64,000 nt of DNA from Anticarsia gemmatalis. Lineage: Eukaryota > Arthropoda > Insecta > Lepidoptera > Erebidae. Shown in pieces: positions 11,998 to 24,115 of the stretch (the first letter of the stretch is position 1; each line of letters opens with the position of its first letter). A program made the translations under genes and the position numbers. The notes below the pieces were generated by a model. The model was not told the DNA's origin and did not search any database. It worked only from the letters and a program-made list of their open reading frames with translations. The DNA lies in assembly GCF_050436995.1 (NCBI RefSeq), contig NC_134769.1, positions 4,278,001 through 4,342,000 of the forward strand. Reading direction: 5' to 3'.

Positions 11998-13217
11998 TCA
12001 CACATTTTTCCCATCAATATATTTCCGTGGGTCTTCTCCATCCCAAGGCACATCCTGACCATTGTGCCACACGTAGCGACCTCCAGTGCTTTCCTTCAAT
12101 GCTAGAGATACAGGTACGACGGCTGCGTCTGCTGGGGTGATGGAGCCGGCGCCGTACGTCATGTCTGACATTACGTAGCCGGGGTGCACGCAGTTCACTG
12201 TTATACCTGGATTTAGTGAATAGTAAGTTATTGATCCGGGTAAGTTAAGTAACCTAAGCTCCTATTAATGATGGCTACTAAAGGTAGTCCTTTGACTTAG
12301 TAGTCAACATTAACTTATTAAAACAGTGCAGAGCTTAACTGATACACGCATTATTTGTTTTACTAAATTAAAAGTTAAAAATTTATTATTATTATTATAA
12401 AAGAAGTTTAAATAATGGTTAGGTCGCAGGTTCGGTTCCTACAGATGGCGGTTACTGGTTACACCTTATTCTTACGCAATATACTAACGGAATCTTCAAC
12501 AAAATATTAAAACAAGAGAAACAAAATTAAAGTACATCGCTCATTATCACCTGACTTTTTTCTATAGTAAATCATCTTACCTTCAGAAGCCAGTCTTCGA
12601 TGAAGCATGAACGTATACGCATTGACAGCTACTTTTGAGACAACATACGGCGAGTTGCCCCAACCTTTATTTATATCTTCTCCTTGCCGTACATCCTCAA
12701 CATAACTATTAGCCAAGCTTTTCAGTTCCTTTAAACTCAAATCTTTGGAACTGAACCTCTTTTTCAACTCATCAGAGGGAATACGACTTAAATGGCCAGA
12801 AGAACTAGTGATGTTGACGATTTTCGCGCCTTTTTTCACGAATTCCAAAATGGCTTCCGTAAAATTGACCAAAGACGTAAAGTTAACGAAGACTGTCTGT
12901 TCCGCTTGGTATATTTTTGGTTTAGGCGAGTTGAGAAACAAAATTCCTGCATTGTTGATCAATATTTCGACTTCTTCATTCTTGTTTCGTAGATGCGCCA
13001 AAAACTTCTTGATACTTTCGTTATCAGTGACGTCTAGTTGATGATAAACTGGACTAAGGCCCAATTTCTTTAGCTCCTCACATGCTGCCGTTCCTCTCTT
13101 TTCGTCTCTGGATGTTAAATAAACTTGTCCATTGTATTTCTCGCAAAGTATCTTCACTATCGCAAATCCTAGGCCTTTATTAGCTCCTGTTACTATTGCC
13201 ACTTTTCTAGCTGACAT
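11998..13217 (-). CDS. Short-chain dehydrogenase/reductase, carbonyl reductase (CBR1)-like
   Basis: Exon 1 runs 13217-12581 and exon 2 runs 12206-11998, with intron 12580-12207 (GT-AG, phase 1), giving 281 aa. The cofactor site TGANKGLG is at residues 10-17. NNAG is at 88-91, the catalytic serine lies in ITSSSG (about 137-141) and YxxxK is Y191/K195. Arg37 after strand 2 (TSRD) fits NADPH preference. The C-terminal exon carries the CVHPGYVMSDM motif typical of the family. Length and motif order match human CBR1 (277 aa), a cytosolic monomer that reduces aldehydes, quinones and ketones. The physiological substrate here is unknown. The start ATG at 13217 lies ten codons before the glycine-rich motif, as usual. 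The gene is divergent to the small heat shock gene. Confidence 0.93.
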
Positions 13218-14024
13218 TTCTAAATATAAGATGAATATTATAAAGCAGTGTTTATGTTCAGTCTCTTTACAATATAGATAAAGCCACAAGCGATAAGGTT
13301 GACGTAAACATCAGTATTTTACTCAATAGCAAATAACGCTGTTTTTGTTTAAAGTGATTATCACAAGCTATTACATATTCAAGCCAATTTATTTTGCGAT
13401 AAGTCATCACAAATTAGGTACAAGCATTAAACATAATTACTACAAAGGTAATAATAATATGTTATTTTAAATGCACTTGCTTTAAGCATTGAGAACTTAC
13501 TTATAACTTGTTTTGCCTGTTTAATTACTACTTAGTTGTCAGCTTAAATTAGCTTAGGTGTTTCATTAATCTACTACAGCTGTTATCAGCTGAACATCAA
13601 TGGGCGTGTATGTGCTATTTACAAAGTATGAATGACAATACATAAACATAACCTATTCAAAGTTTACTCAAGTTAACTAGTTTACAAACGCAAACGCTGT
13701 TGTTTTTCTATGTTTCTACTCAGACGCTTTAAAAACCTGATCTCAAACTTGTTTGAAAGTCACGCTGTGTTTTGTTGCACCCAAACATTCTATTTCTTGA
13801 TTGGTTATGTTGACGTGCTTCTGATAAATAATTCGTGCAACAGGTATCATTCAAGGTTTTTGTAAAGCGACATCTATATTTAACGCTTTGGTACTGTTTG
13901 ACAGAACTTGTTTTTTTTTTTAAGTCATACATTGAAAGTAGGACGCGCAGCGTACCGTGCGTAACAAGTCGTGAACTTTGTGTTAATTCATGATATTTCT
14001 AGAATTTTAGTTGCGCGCGCCGCG
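13218..14024. promoter_or_regulatory. Shared 5' region of the SDR gene (minus) and small Hsp gene (plus)
   Basis: The two start codons are 807 bp apart and point away from each other, so this stretch must hold both promoters. On the sHSP side there is a TATA-like TATATTTAA at 13875-13883 and a TTCTAGAA at 13997-14004. No repeat was recognised. The assignments are by inspection only. Confidence 0.55.
13997..14004 (+). promoter_or_regulatory. Candidate heat shock element TTCnnGAA
   Basis: The palindrome TTCTAGAA matches two inverted HSE half-units. It lies only 20 bases before the start codon, so it may fall in the 5' UTR, and no third unit in register was found. The call is weak. Confidence 0.3.
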
Positions 14025-14447
14025 ATGCTGCAGCTACCTGCAATATACAAGCCTCCCATGTTTGGGGACGATACCCTGTTACATTCGCTTGATTGGATCG
14101 AGAGTTTTCCTTGGAGACATGAGAACACTGTGAAAACTGATCGTGAAAAGTATGAGATATGTTTACAAGTGAAAGATTACGCGCCTAATGAGATATCAGT
14201 GAAAACAGCCGACGGTTGGCTTGTGGTGGAGGGGAAACACGAAGAGAAAAAGGATGACTTTGGCTACATCGCGCGACAGTTCATGCGAAGGTGTCCTATT
14301 CCCGAGGGATGTATTACGGAGAAAATCAATTCCAAGTTGACGTCTGATGGCCTTCTTATAATTACAGTGCCTCGAAAACCTGTAGCAAAGAATGATACTG
14401 TGATTCCTGTAAAACACGAAAACTCAAAGGCTAAAAGTAAATTGTGA
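14025..14447 (+). CDS. Small heat shock protein (alpha-crystallin/Hsp20 family)
   Basis: A single-exon gene of 140 aa. The alpha-crystallin domain covers about residues 42-125, from EKYEICLQVKDYAPNEI to the end-of-domain signature DGLLIITVPRK. A short N-terminal arm (about 40 residues, LDWIESFPW) and a charged Lys-rich tail flank it. The WLVVEGKHEEK and FMRRCPIPEG strands are typical of insect sHSPs. Such proteins form oligomers that hold unfolding proteins in the cytosol. I chose ATG 14025 because the frame extends upstream only through a GTG at 13971. Lack of introns is usual for heat-inducible sHSPs. The paralogue name cannot be assigned from sequence alone. Confidence 0.94.
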   Translation: MLQLPAIYKPPMFGDDTLLHSLDWIESFPWRHENTVKTDREKYEICLQVKDYAPNEISVKTADGWLVVEGKHEEKKDDFGYIARQFMRRCPIPEGCITEKINSKLTSDGLLIITVPRKPVAKNDTVIPVKHENSKAKSKL

Positions 14448-14576
14448 TTAGTCTCCAATAGTTTTAGGATTTGGCTTTTCCATGTTTCCATACCAAATAT
14501 GATGTGATGTTTAGTTATTGGATAACAGGGAAATCTGGTGATATGTGTACCTAATTAAATTAATTTTTTGTTTGTA

Positions 14577-14582
14577 AATAAA
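14577..14582 (+). promoter_or_regulatory. sHSP polyadenylation signal AATAAA
   Basis: AATAAA 130 bases downstream of the sHSP stop codon. Confidence 0.6.
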
Positions 14583-16422
14583 GAAGTGATTTGTCTTATG
14601 TTGTTGTGTCATTTAGGTACCCCAACTAGACGCTACAGTTTTCTTAGAAAAATAAACCGTTTTGTAAAGAGAATTGTAGATTATCATTATTATTTAAAAT
14701 GACAAAGTAAAGGTAGATAGAATCAATAAGATTGAATAAAATATTTTCGATATTTCAGCTCACTATAATAAATACACGAACGTATTAAGGAACAGGTTTA
14801 CCTTTGTTCAAGGACTTACCGAATATAATTATCGCAATGAGATAGCATTAAAATGTAATTTTGAATGCTAATGAAGCAGACTTGACAACAATGGAATTTT
14901 ACGTAGATATCTTACATTGTATTAAAAGATAAAATAAAAATTTCATCCGGATTGATAAAGAAGTGATTTATCAATTGATTTCACGTAATATTTTTTGATA
15001 CAACAATGTCAGAACGAAGTTCATGATTATGATAAGTGAATTTGAATGTTGGTGTGTTATTGCCTAAGGAATAAGGTCTATAATCGTATGTAATTAAGGT
15101 TCGTTGTCCCAATAGAGATTTGCCCTTGAATTTCAGTTTGCCGGTAGCTTCGGCGTGATGCAGACTCCTCGCCCTCACTAGGAGCTGAATACATCAAATT
15201 AAAAGGTAGGTTTTCATTTGAATTATTTACGTTTTAGAGTATGAAAGACTCTTATTTTAGAAAAAATGTAGATCTAAATATTTTGGGTATAGGGGACTAT
15301 AATATCTGAGTTTTTATTCGAGGTGATATTGTCAAATGTATTTTACATAGCGGTACCCATGAAGTATTTACATATAACACTATGGATACGGAGACAAACA
15401 GAATCAGACTCATATTATGCGGTTGTATTACAATCATTTCTTTATAGTACAATCAAATGTATGGGAAAATTTTATTTACTAAACGTTTGTCTGATGTCCA
15501 AACGGTATCTGAAGTAGAGTTGAAGTAGCAGTAAGGCAACTTTAGCGCTAGTGTTAGGTCTGTTCTCAGTCTGGTCAATTTACATTATCGTTAATTATCG
15601 TGACTATAGAACCGCGACGATTCTTAATTTATAAGTGGGCCATTGTGTGGTTCTTACTTGGTTGTGAAATCTTTGATTTGAAGACTTAAACACACTTGAA
15701 AACTTGGGACGAAGACTAACTAATAGAAAATAGTGGGTAATTATTCTTTTAGCCGCTAACTTTTAGAAAAAATTGAAAATTAAAGATTATTAGCTCGTCT
15801 TTCAGCAACTATCTACGAATTTATCAAAGATTAGTGGTAAGCTGACATAACAGATGCATTTTGCACATGTCCTAGTATCACGCACCTGCATATAGAACAA
15901 ACGTGCGAATTACATCACATTAACTCCATTAATCTCTGATTAACCAATCCGAACACCTGCAAAGATACACCTTATCGTAATTTTAAACTTCTAATTTACT
16001 ATTATCATTAAAACTTGATAATTGTTACCACAGTGTGAAATAAATACAGTGTAATATCCAGGAACTAATTAATAATCAAACTAAAACCTCCTAATGGTTG
16101 CAGAAAGTAAGTCTATCCTGATGGACTGAGGTACTTTACACGCAGATTCCTGGCTTTGCTTGACGATCTGAATAAAGTGCCTAAGTGTATTTCGGCATAA
16201 TCCAAGAGCACATTCAAAGCTTCATAACTCGAACTTCACCGAAAACATGAAGTGGCAAGAAAATCTACTTTTGTGAGAATTTGCGAGAATTACTTCCTGA
16301 ATTCTGTGGTCTATAAAGTGGAACCTCGTATGGCTTAAAAATTACGCTATTTTCATTATCCTTTCAAATAAATCTATAATCCTACACACGTTTTTTTGTC
16401 AGTTCGTGACCGCGAATTGAAG
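14583..16422. other. Intergenic region and 5' UTR of DHCR24
   Basis: AT-rich, with no convincing ORF. A polypyrimidine tract and cag (16393-16401) just before the DHCR24 start suggest that the 5' UTR is spliced and that the first, non-coding exon and promoter lie further upstream. No repeat was recognised. Confidence 0.5.
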
Positions 16423-19400
16423 ATGACGGTGCTAGCAGAGAATTGGACGGAGTACATCCTGATAGAATACCGATGGGTGGTGGTGATCGTGGCTCTACTG
16501 CCGCTCTCCGTGCTGTGGAAGATCTGGTCTACCGTCAGAAACTATGTGGTGTTCAAGCTCAGCAGCGCGCCAAAGATGCACGATAGAAAAGTCAGGAGTG
16601 TGCAGAATCAGGTATGATTAGCTGGTGATTCTTATTTGGTTAGCCTTTTATCCTGAACTTTCTCGATTTGAAATAATTTGAGAGTATTACAATATTTTAA
16701 AGATAACGCGAGCCCTGCAACCTCTCTTTCAAAACATGGAAAGAAAAATATAACTGAATTGCAACATTTTTTTATTTCATCATTTTTTCTTCCTTACTTA
16801 ACAAGCATTCATAAATACATTACTAGTTATGCAAGAAGATCAAGTTTATTATCATGAAAATATATATGTTACTGTAAAAGCCCGAACTGTGGTAAATCCT
16901 AAGATTTGCCGGTAAAACCTAAGATTTACCAACTCTCAATGGTAAAAGTCCGAACAAGCCAGAGTTTAAAAACTATGTTACGATATATAAAAAAATCCTC
17001 CTTCATAACTATGTTTATAACTATTTCACGGTATAATTATATACTGTGACATAGTTAAAAAGAAGGAGTTTTGGGCATAGCGACATGGGTAGGTTAGGTT
17101 AGAAGGCTAAGGTTACCTTACCACCTTAGCCTTCGTGGTTATTTTTTTTTTTAACCACCCAGAAGGAGGAGCCCCGCGAAGCGGGGCTCCGGCGACATCT
17201 CGATATCATCAAGTGAATATAGGTAAAAGTTCGAAATAAAAGAATTGTTCGGACTTTTACCATTGCGAGTTGGTAAATCTTAGGTTATACCGGAAAATCT
17301 TAGGATTTACCACCGTTCGGGCTTTTACAGTAACATATATATTTCCCCTTCGTTTTTACAAACCCTAGTCGCCTATTTGCCGTAATTCCCAGATGATGGC
17401 TTCATAAATTCTTCATCTTTTCCAGATAAAAACCTGGTTGAAGGGTGACCGCAGCACACGACTGTGCACCGCTCGCCCCACTTGGCAGACCATGTCCTTC
17501 CGTCACAGTGTCTACAAGAAGACCTTCACCAACATCAAGGTCAACCTGGTGGACGTTCTGGAAGTCGACACCAAGAACATGGTAAGAAAAATGTTTAGTT
17601 CGGTAGATAGACTTTTAGGGTGCATGGTGATAATATAGGAGACTGTGCAAAAACTGCCTACACGATACATTAAAGTAGTTTATTAATGTGACGTATTAAT
17701 GTCTAAAACATTGTAAAAATACGGTTATCTGGTGAGCTAAAACACATTTTTGATTTTTAAAATATGTGCCTATATAAGTTATTTGCAAGTTCAATTCAAA
17801 AATACTGTTACAACGGAAATATGGAGAACATAATCAGAATAGTTGGAAAAGTAGCCGGAAAATTCGAAACAACGAAATCCCTTTTACCCTTTTTACCTTT
17901 TTAAGTTAAGTGCAGTGCCTTAGCAGAGTATTTTCATGAAAACTGCACGTTTGGCGCAGTGGTTTAAGCGGTTACCTCGCCGCAACAACCGTAGCGCCGC
18001 GTGTGGTGCGTTCAAATCCCACCCGGGACAAATCTTTGTGTGATGAGCACGAGTATGTGTATGTGTATGTGTATTGTTCTGAGCCTGGATGTAAATGTAT
18101 CTATATAAGTATGTATTTAGAAGTAAATAAGTATGTTTATCAGTTATTTGGTTACCATAGTACAAGCTCTGCTTAGTTTGGAATCAAAATAATGACCGTG
18201 TGTGAGTTGTCCAATAATATTATTTATTTGCGAGTCCTGTTAGATTTTTCATATTTCTACAGCAAACCGTTTTATGGTTCCTTTCAGACCGTTCGTTGTG
18301 AGCCACTAGTCACAATGGGCCAGCTCTCCCGAACCCTCGAGCCGCTCGGTCTGGCCCTGGCCGTGGTCCCTGAGCTGGACCAGCTGACAGTGGGCGGGTT
18401 AGTGATGGGCACGGGAGTAGAGACGTCTTCGCATGTTCACGGACTGTTCCAGCACATCTGCCTGCAGTATGAGCTGGTGCTAGCTGATGGATCTGTTGTT
18501 ACTTGCAGTAAAGTAAGTTAACAATGCTGTTTCTCCGAATATATGACTCGAGAATAAGAAGAATAAGGTTTTGTTTAATGACTGTTTTAGTTTAGTTATT
18601 CTACTTTTGGAATTAGGTATAAGATATATCTTTAAGTTAAACTCACTATTGGTTCTGAGCTTAAATAAATAATTTGTATTGGGTTACTCACTTCTTCTTT
18701 TGATGAAAAGTTGTTCAAGTTTTTCTGCACCTGATCTACTAATAAACTAGAAAACTGCCATTGCTTTCAGGATGAGAATCCGGACCTTTTCTACGCTGTG
18801 CCGTGGTCATACGGTACTCTTGGGTTCCTTACATCTGCCGTCATCAAAGTTGTTCCTGCGAAAAAGTACGTAATTGTATCCAAATTTAACATAAGAAATT
18901 ATGTTGTTAGTGATACCTGTAGCGTAACTTCCTGTACTCGGCACTAGCGTAGGGAGCGTATTAAATTTAAAATACCGTGAAAAAATCGTCCTTCCAGAAT
19001 ACGCTAGGGGCGCGTATCAGAAAAACATACAACATTTCTCAATAGCTCGGTTTTTGTTAATTAATAGTAATAGGAAACAGCCTCCTGCTAATGTATTAGA
19101 TGTTCTAATAAGGAAACAGCAAGGCGAATATTTTAAATATATTTACGCAATGGAAATAAGATAACATAACCTAAAATATTTAATTTTATTTGTCTTTAAG
19201 GTACGTCCGAATCCAATACAAGCCTTACACAACGCTATCGGAGCTCTCAAAGCAGTTCAGACAAGAGTCTTTGAAGCCAAACCCTCATCAGTTCATCGAA
19301 GCTCTGCTGTACACCAAGGAGTCTGGTGTCCTCATGACCGGAGATATGGTGGATGAAGTCGGCAGAGATGGCAAGGTAAGACTATCCTATTCATATCGAA

Positions 19401-21854
19401 AAAAAGCGATACAAATGTTTAATATAATAATATATGTACCTATGTTATCGTATTTTTGGAAATGAAACACATCTCTAATTGGACCTATCTCAAAAAACAT
19501 CAAATCGATAATGTTCCGTAGGCTTGATTTTCTCTGACTACAAGTGGCTACAGTACCGTTGCTGGCCAAATGGGTCAGAAGAGTCACTGACTACCATCAG
19601 ACAGCGCCATCTCAGTGAGGTAGGGCCTTCCAGGTGTGGCTCCGACTCCTAGTCGATGTATGCATACAAAGGTCTGCTGTCTGCGTATTATTATTTTATA
19701 TCGATTGGGAATCGGGGCCACACAGTTACTAGCCACTAATGAACATAATTATTTGAAGAAACCAAATTAGTAAAATACACAGTTCGTTTAGTTCCTTGTA
19801 TTTCTAACTTCTGGTTCTTTTAGTCACAAAAATGTTTTGTTTCAGTTAAATCCCATTGGCAAGTGGCACGCAGAATGGTTCTTCACTCAGGTAGAACGTC
19901 ACCTGAAGAAGAACCGCTCCGTGGTGGAGTACATCCCTCTACGTGACTACTATCACAGACATACCAGGAGTCTGTTCTGGGAACTACAGGTAATTATTAA
20001 ACCATTTAAACTATTTATTTTTGTTACACATAAAGGAACGTTGCAAAATCAGAACTTAATAACTAGTCAGTACATTGATGTGCAACAAAGGGCTACAGCT
20101 CAGTAGCTATTATAGCATGATACTGTTTCTTCTAGACATGCGAGTGAGTTCTCGTTTAGAATGGAGCTAACATCTTAACATTGAAGAAACCTGTCTTCTC
20201 CATATACGAGTACGACAATGACTTCGTGAGCTTAATTTCTACAATTGTCAACATTTTTGGGGCATTTCATCTTCTTCAATTAATATTAATAAGTTTGTCT
20301 GCTTGAGACCGCGACAAGTTTCACTATGTGGGGCCGAAAAGTCAAGTAAACCAAGATTAATAATGCACGTACGTGCTAATTCCCGACGCTTATTTTCAAC
20401 ATAAATTTAGTTTGATCATAAAAAATTCAATAGACGCTCTGATAAAATTAAAATTATTTTAGTATGAGTTTATAAATTAAATGTCGATTTACCAAATAGC
20501 TCTTCTCCAATCCAGGATATCATTCCATTCGGCAACAACATTCTGTTCCGCTACCTGCTGGGCTGGCTGATGCCTCCAGAGGTGTCTCTGTTGAAGCTGA
20601 CGCAGCCGGACGCCGTCGCCAAGCTGTACGAGAAGGCACACGTCATACAGGACATGCTGGTCCCTGTTGAACATTTAGAAAAGTCCATTGACATCTTCCA
20701 TAAGGAGTTTGAGGTTAGTAGCACGGAAAGACAATCATATTTATAGCTTGTAATGGTTAAATAAGAATTCAGTTCTGAACGTTTTGAGAACTTGTGGTAA
20801 ATATCGAGAAATGCTGCTTATAATGTGCTTCTGATTTTTTTTCTGCTAATGGATTTGGCCAATGCGGCGTACCCTTTAACTTAAGAACTGTCTAACCCAC
20901 AACATGGACTTTAGTTATTCCGGCGAAATGTATGCACAAAATAGAACTGATGCACCATCAGACCTAATAAGAGTCGAAAATAATGTAAAATCTAACGTAA
21001 TACAAATCGGATTAGTAATAAATCTTAGGATTTCACCATATTATCCAGGTGTACCCGATCTGGTTGTGTCCGTTCAGAGTGTTCAACCACCCTGGACAGT
21101 TGAAGATCAAGACAACAGCTGACTCACAGATGTTTGTGGACATCGGCGTCTATGGAGTACCTAAAGCTAAGGGATATGAAACTGTAAGTATTATGACAGT
21201 ACAATAACTCTAAAATCAAATCATTTATTCATTTAGGTCAATTGCTGACATTTATGATAGTCAATGATACAGAGAGTGAATTAACCTGAAAAAGTGGTTG
21301 ACTCTGTTGCTTAGGTCATATTTGGAAATACTATGGAGGTTCAGGTTTCATCGTTTCAAAGTATAAATCAGATCCTGTATCGAACCAAGGAATTCTGAAT
21401 TTTCAATACGTGGACCCTGAACATTGTTAATTTGTATTTCAACAAATATTTATAAAATCGAAACAAATTTATTTTAAATTCAAATTTTCACCATATAAGA
21501 AGATAACAATTATGTAAAGGCCGATTTTCTATTGCCCATACTTCGTCAAATAGAAAAATCGGCTCATAAAATACTGCACATTTACAACACACATGTTTTT
21601 ATCAACCAAGACACAGACAGCACAGCTTATTAACTTTCTTCTTTCTCCAGGTACCGTCAACCCGTCGCATCGAGCAATTCGTATCAGAGCACGACGGCTT
21701 CCAGATGCTGTACGCAGACACGTACACCAGCCGCGAGGAGTTCCGTCAGATGTTCGACCACACGTTGTATGACAAAGTTAGAAGCTCTCTACAGTACTGC
21801 ACGGATGCCTTCCCCGAGATCTACGGGAAAGTTAACAGAACTGTTAGGAAGTAG
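16423..21854 (+). CDS. DHCR24: Delta(24)-sterol reductase (desmosterol reductase, DHCR24)
   Basis: Nine coding exons: 16423-16611, 17426-17581, 18288-18512, 18771-18865, 19201-19375, 19846-19989, 20516-20713, 21049-21183, 21651-21854. All are GT-AG and in frame for 506 aa (human about 516). A hydrophobic segment at residues 19-36 is the ER membrane anchor. It is followed by VVFKLSSAP, an FAD-binding (PCMH/BBE-like oxidoreductase) domain with EPLVTMGQ and TVGGLVMGTGVE (exon 3), and the C-terminal catalytic half with YYHRHTRSLFWELQDIIPFG and DGFQMLYADTY. The enzyme reduces the C24 double bond of desmosterol with NADPH. Insects cannot make sterols, and silkworm DHCR24 is known to finish conversion of plant sterols to cholesterol, so this is the likely role. 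Introns 1 and 2 carry a MITE and a SINE. Confidence 0.97.
16857..17345. mobile_element. MITE with ~100-bp terminal inverted repeats, in DHCR24 intron 1
   Basis: The left arm (from 16857, core ctgtaaaagcccgaac at 16872) and the right arm (ending gttcgggcttttacag at 17330) are near-identical inverted copies over about 100 bp. TA flanks both cores, consistent with a TA target duplication, although the palindrome continues outward through an AT run. No transposase is encoded. Inside are further inverted repeats: about 16993-17070, a pair around 17101-17134, and the GC stem-loop at 17168-17190. Confidence 0.85.
17168..17190. repeat. Strong GC hairpin inside the MITE
   Basis: ggagccccgc / gcggggctcc forms a perfect 10-bp stem with a 3-nt loop (gaa), far more GC-rich than its surroundings. 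Confidence 0.8.
17942..18187 (+). repeat. tRNA-derived SINE, family 1, in DHCR24 intron 2
   Basis: The head has an A-box-like tggcgcagtggttta and a B-box-like gttcaaatccc (18010-18020), and the body ends with ttaccatagtacaagctctg. A second copy lies inverted at 63391-63577 with the same head and the same end. A short (TATGTG)n run at 18052-18073 lies in the body. It is not a functional tRNA: spacing and arms do not fold as a cloverleaf with a CCA-ready acceptor. Confidence 0.85.
21520..21563. repeat. Imperfect hairpin in DHCR24 intron 8
   Basis: gccgattttctatt and aatagaaaaatcggc are inverted copies with one extra base, separated by about 15 nt. Confidence 0.5.
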
Positions 21855-22072
21855 CTGATAATAATGCTATGAACTTAAACGTTGATCTATAGTCCAAAAA
21901 CTTAGTAGAGCACCTTAGCATTACAAAGATTATTTATTTCTATATAATAATAAATAAAAAATAAATAAAATCCACTTTTCATTTCATTGGTTTAGAACTT
22001 AACGCTAATTAGTGCGATTTTTTTAAAAATAATATTACTTTTCGGTCTTATATTAATTTTACCATAATAATT

Positions 22073-22155
22073 TAACCAATTAATGAGTGTGCTTGGCAAG
22101 GGTCTCCTCCTGTAATGAGGGAGGAGTTAGGCCTTGAGTCCACCACGCTGGGCAA
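22073..22155 (-). repeat. SINE 3'-tail fragment
   Basis: ggcaagggtctcctcc and gttaggccttgagtccac match the tail of the copy at 29843-30145. It is truncated before the tRNA head. Confidence 0.75.
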
Positions 22156-23851
22156 TATCTATAATTAAAAAATAATTACGTGTAATTCCAAAATAAAGTA
22201 GCTGTATTAAATAGGCAACTGTCAGCTGCATAAGCCTGCGGTACTCTGATGTTTTAAATTCTGAATTATGTATACCTCAATCAGCTGCGATCCTTGGATC
22301 TCTACTAAGTTGTTGGATGATAGTCTTAAGTTCATTCAACTCAAAATATAACATCGTTTTGAAGAGCCAAAGATCCAAAAACTATAATAATATTTTTTAC
22401 ACTGTGCAAAATACTAATTCATACAATAAAAAAAAAAAATTCTTTTACACAAAAATATTACAATATGTTTTATTTGCCTCTTTGCTCTGCTACCGAAAAA
22501 CATACTCCTTTCAGGAATAATTTTGACCAATTAAGAATTCAATGAAAACTACAATCTATAAGTATTAGTTTTGTGACACTAATTTCAATTTGGTAGTTAA
22601 GAATCGAGTCTTGGCATTAAAGATGGACTGGCGGAATAGAATCACTTATTAGAAGAATACACCGTAGTTCAAATAGCTAGTAAAGCGGAACAAGCTCTTA
22701 GAAGAATAAATATAACGATCTCAACGAGAATATTTTGGGTTATCCTTGGCATTTGTGATGCATTAACATTTGACAAATCGACATCATAATACGGCCGTTA
22801 CGCGGCCAAATGGCGGGAAATTCAGTGCAATGTTATTAGGGTGTCTACTTAGCTGATTAACATTACATTGTGTGGGTAAACATTGTTTTCAGGAAACATA
22901 TATTATCCTCATGTAATAAGAATCCCTTATTTTACCCGATCTGGTATATTTTTAATATAAGACTAAGTAACATCACTTTGCTCAAGTTCTGTCGTTTTCT
23001 CATAAAATAATAGCATACATACAATCACTATTTAAATTCAATAGCAAGGACAGGGAAAGCTTGTTACAGAATACTTTGTTTGAAATTAATAGTAATTTAT
23101 TTTTAATAGGTAAGCTTTAAACTACTACAATAAAACCAATTCAAAGTATTATAGGCTTAGAATTTGACTGACTCAGCGTGACAGCGAGTTGGTTGCAGAA
23201 TTGCAGATGCAACAATTCCATTACTCTACTTGTCCATTTGCACGCGATATACAACTGAGTGACCTGGTTTTGTTACCAATCCCTAATAGCCTTTAGCCCA
23301 AGCCTAACTACTTACTAACAAATACTTTGACGAGCCCTGAAAAGTAAAACAGGAATATTCTGGAATATGCAACTTACATTTAGACTCAGGCTTAGATTCT
23401 AATAATATCGCCAAAAAGTGATACATTGAGTGTGTGCAAAGAACTCCAAGGTAGTCCCCCTACGTGGCTTGGAGACTATGTACCTAATGGTTTGTTCCAG
23501 TGCCTGATCTCACGCCGCCGGTCGCATAGGAAAATTGTCTATACCATATATCCTACCTTAAGTAGGGTCAGTTCCTACTGCATGTTTTGATGAATTTTCA
23601 TACAATTATATGGCAAAAGCTCATAAGTCATAAGTTTGTTTCCGTAGAGCCGGCACGAAATATATCTTATTTATATAGAACTTATATAGAAGTTATTATT
23701 CAATAATATTAATATGAGTCACAAGATGATGACATAATAAACTAATAAAATATTAGACAATCTAGTTTTATATCTATTCTTAAAACAAACATCTACAAAG
23801 TTAAAAATCTTCGCTAAAAATATATAATGGACTGTTTATGCAATTTCCTGC

Positions 23852-24115
23852 ATATCGTACCCCCGGTGCAATAATGTCACTTTTGTAAAAAAAATGCAAA
23901 AATGAGTTACTTATGTAGTAATTGATTTAAAGCACTATTACTGTATTACTATTATCATTATATAAGCAAAAGTAAAGTTAAAAGTATTCGCTGATGTATT
24001 CATCTTATCAATATCATATAAAGTGATTGTTGTGGGAGGTGTCAAAGTTTAAAATGCTTCTCCTGAAAAACTACATTTTTGCATAAGTGACAGTGTTGCA
24101 CCGAGGGTGCGATAT
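23852..24115. mobile_element. 264-bp non-autonomous TIR element (MITE)
   Basis: The left end atatcgtacccccggtgcaa and the right end, read on the minus strand as atatcgcaccctcggtgcaa, are inverted copies. Similarity continues inward through gtcacttttg / gtcacttatg. No coding capacity was seen. Confidence 0.75.

Noticed and set aside
12415..12475. tRNA-like segment (gcaggttcggttcctacag) in the SDR intron
   Set aside because: Only a B-box resemblance. No A-box or body was found, so neither tRNA nor SINE could be supported.
13971..14024. N-terminal extension of the small Hsp
   Set aside because: The extended frame starts with GTG, not ATG. ATG 14025 gives a normal sHSP N-terminus.
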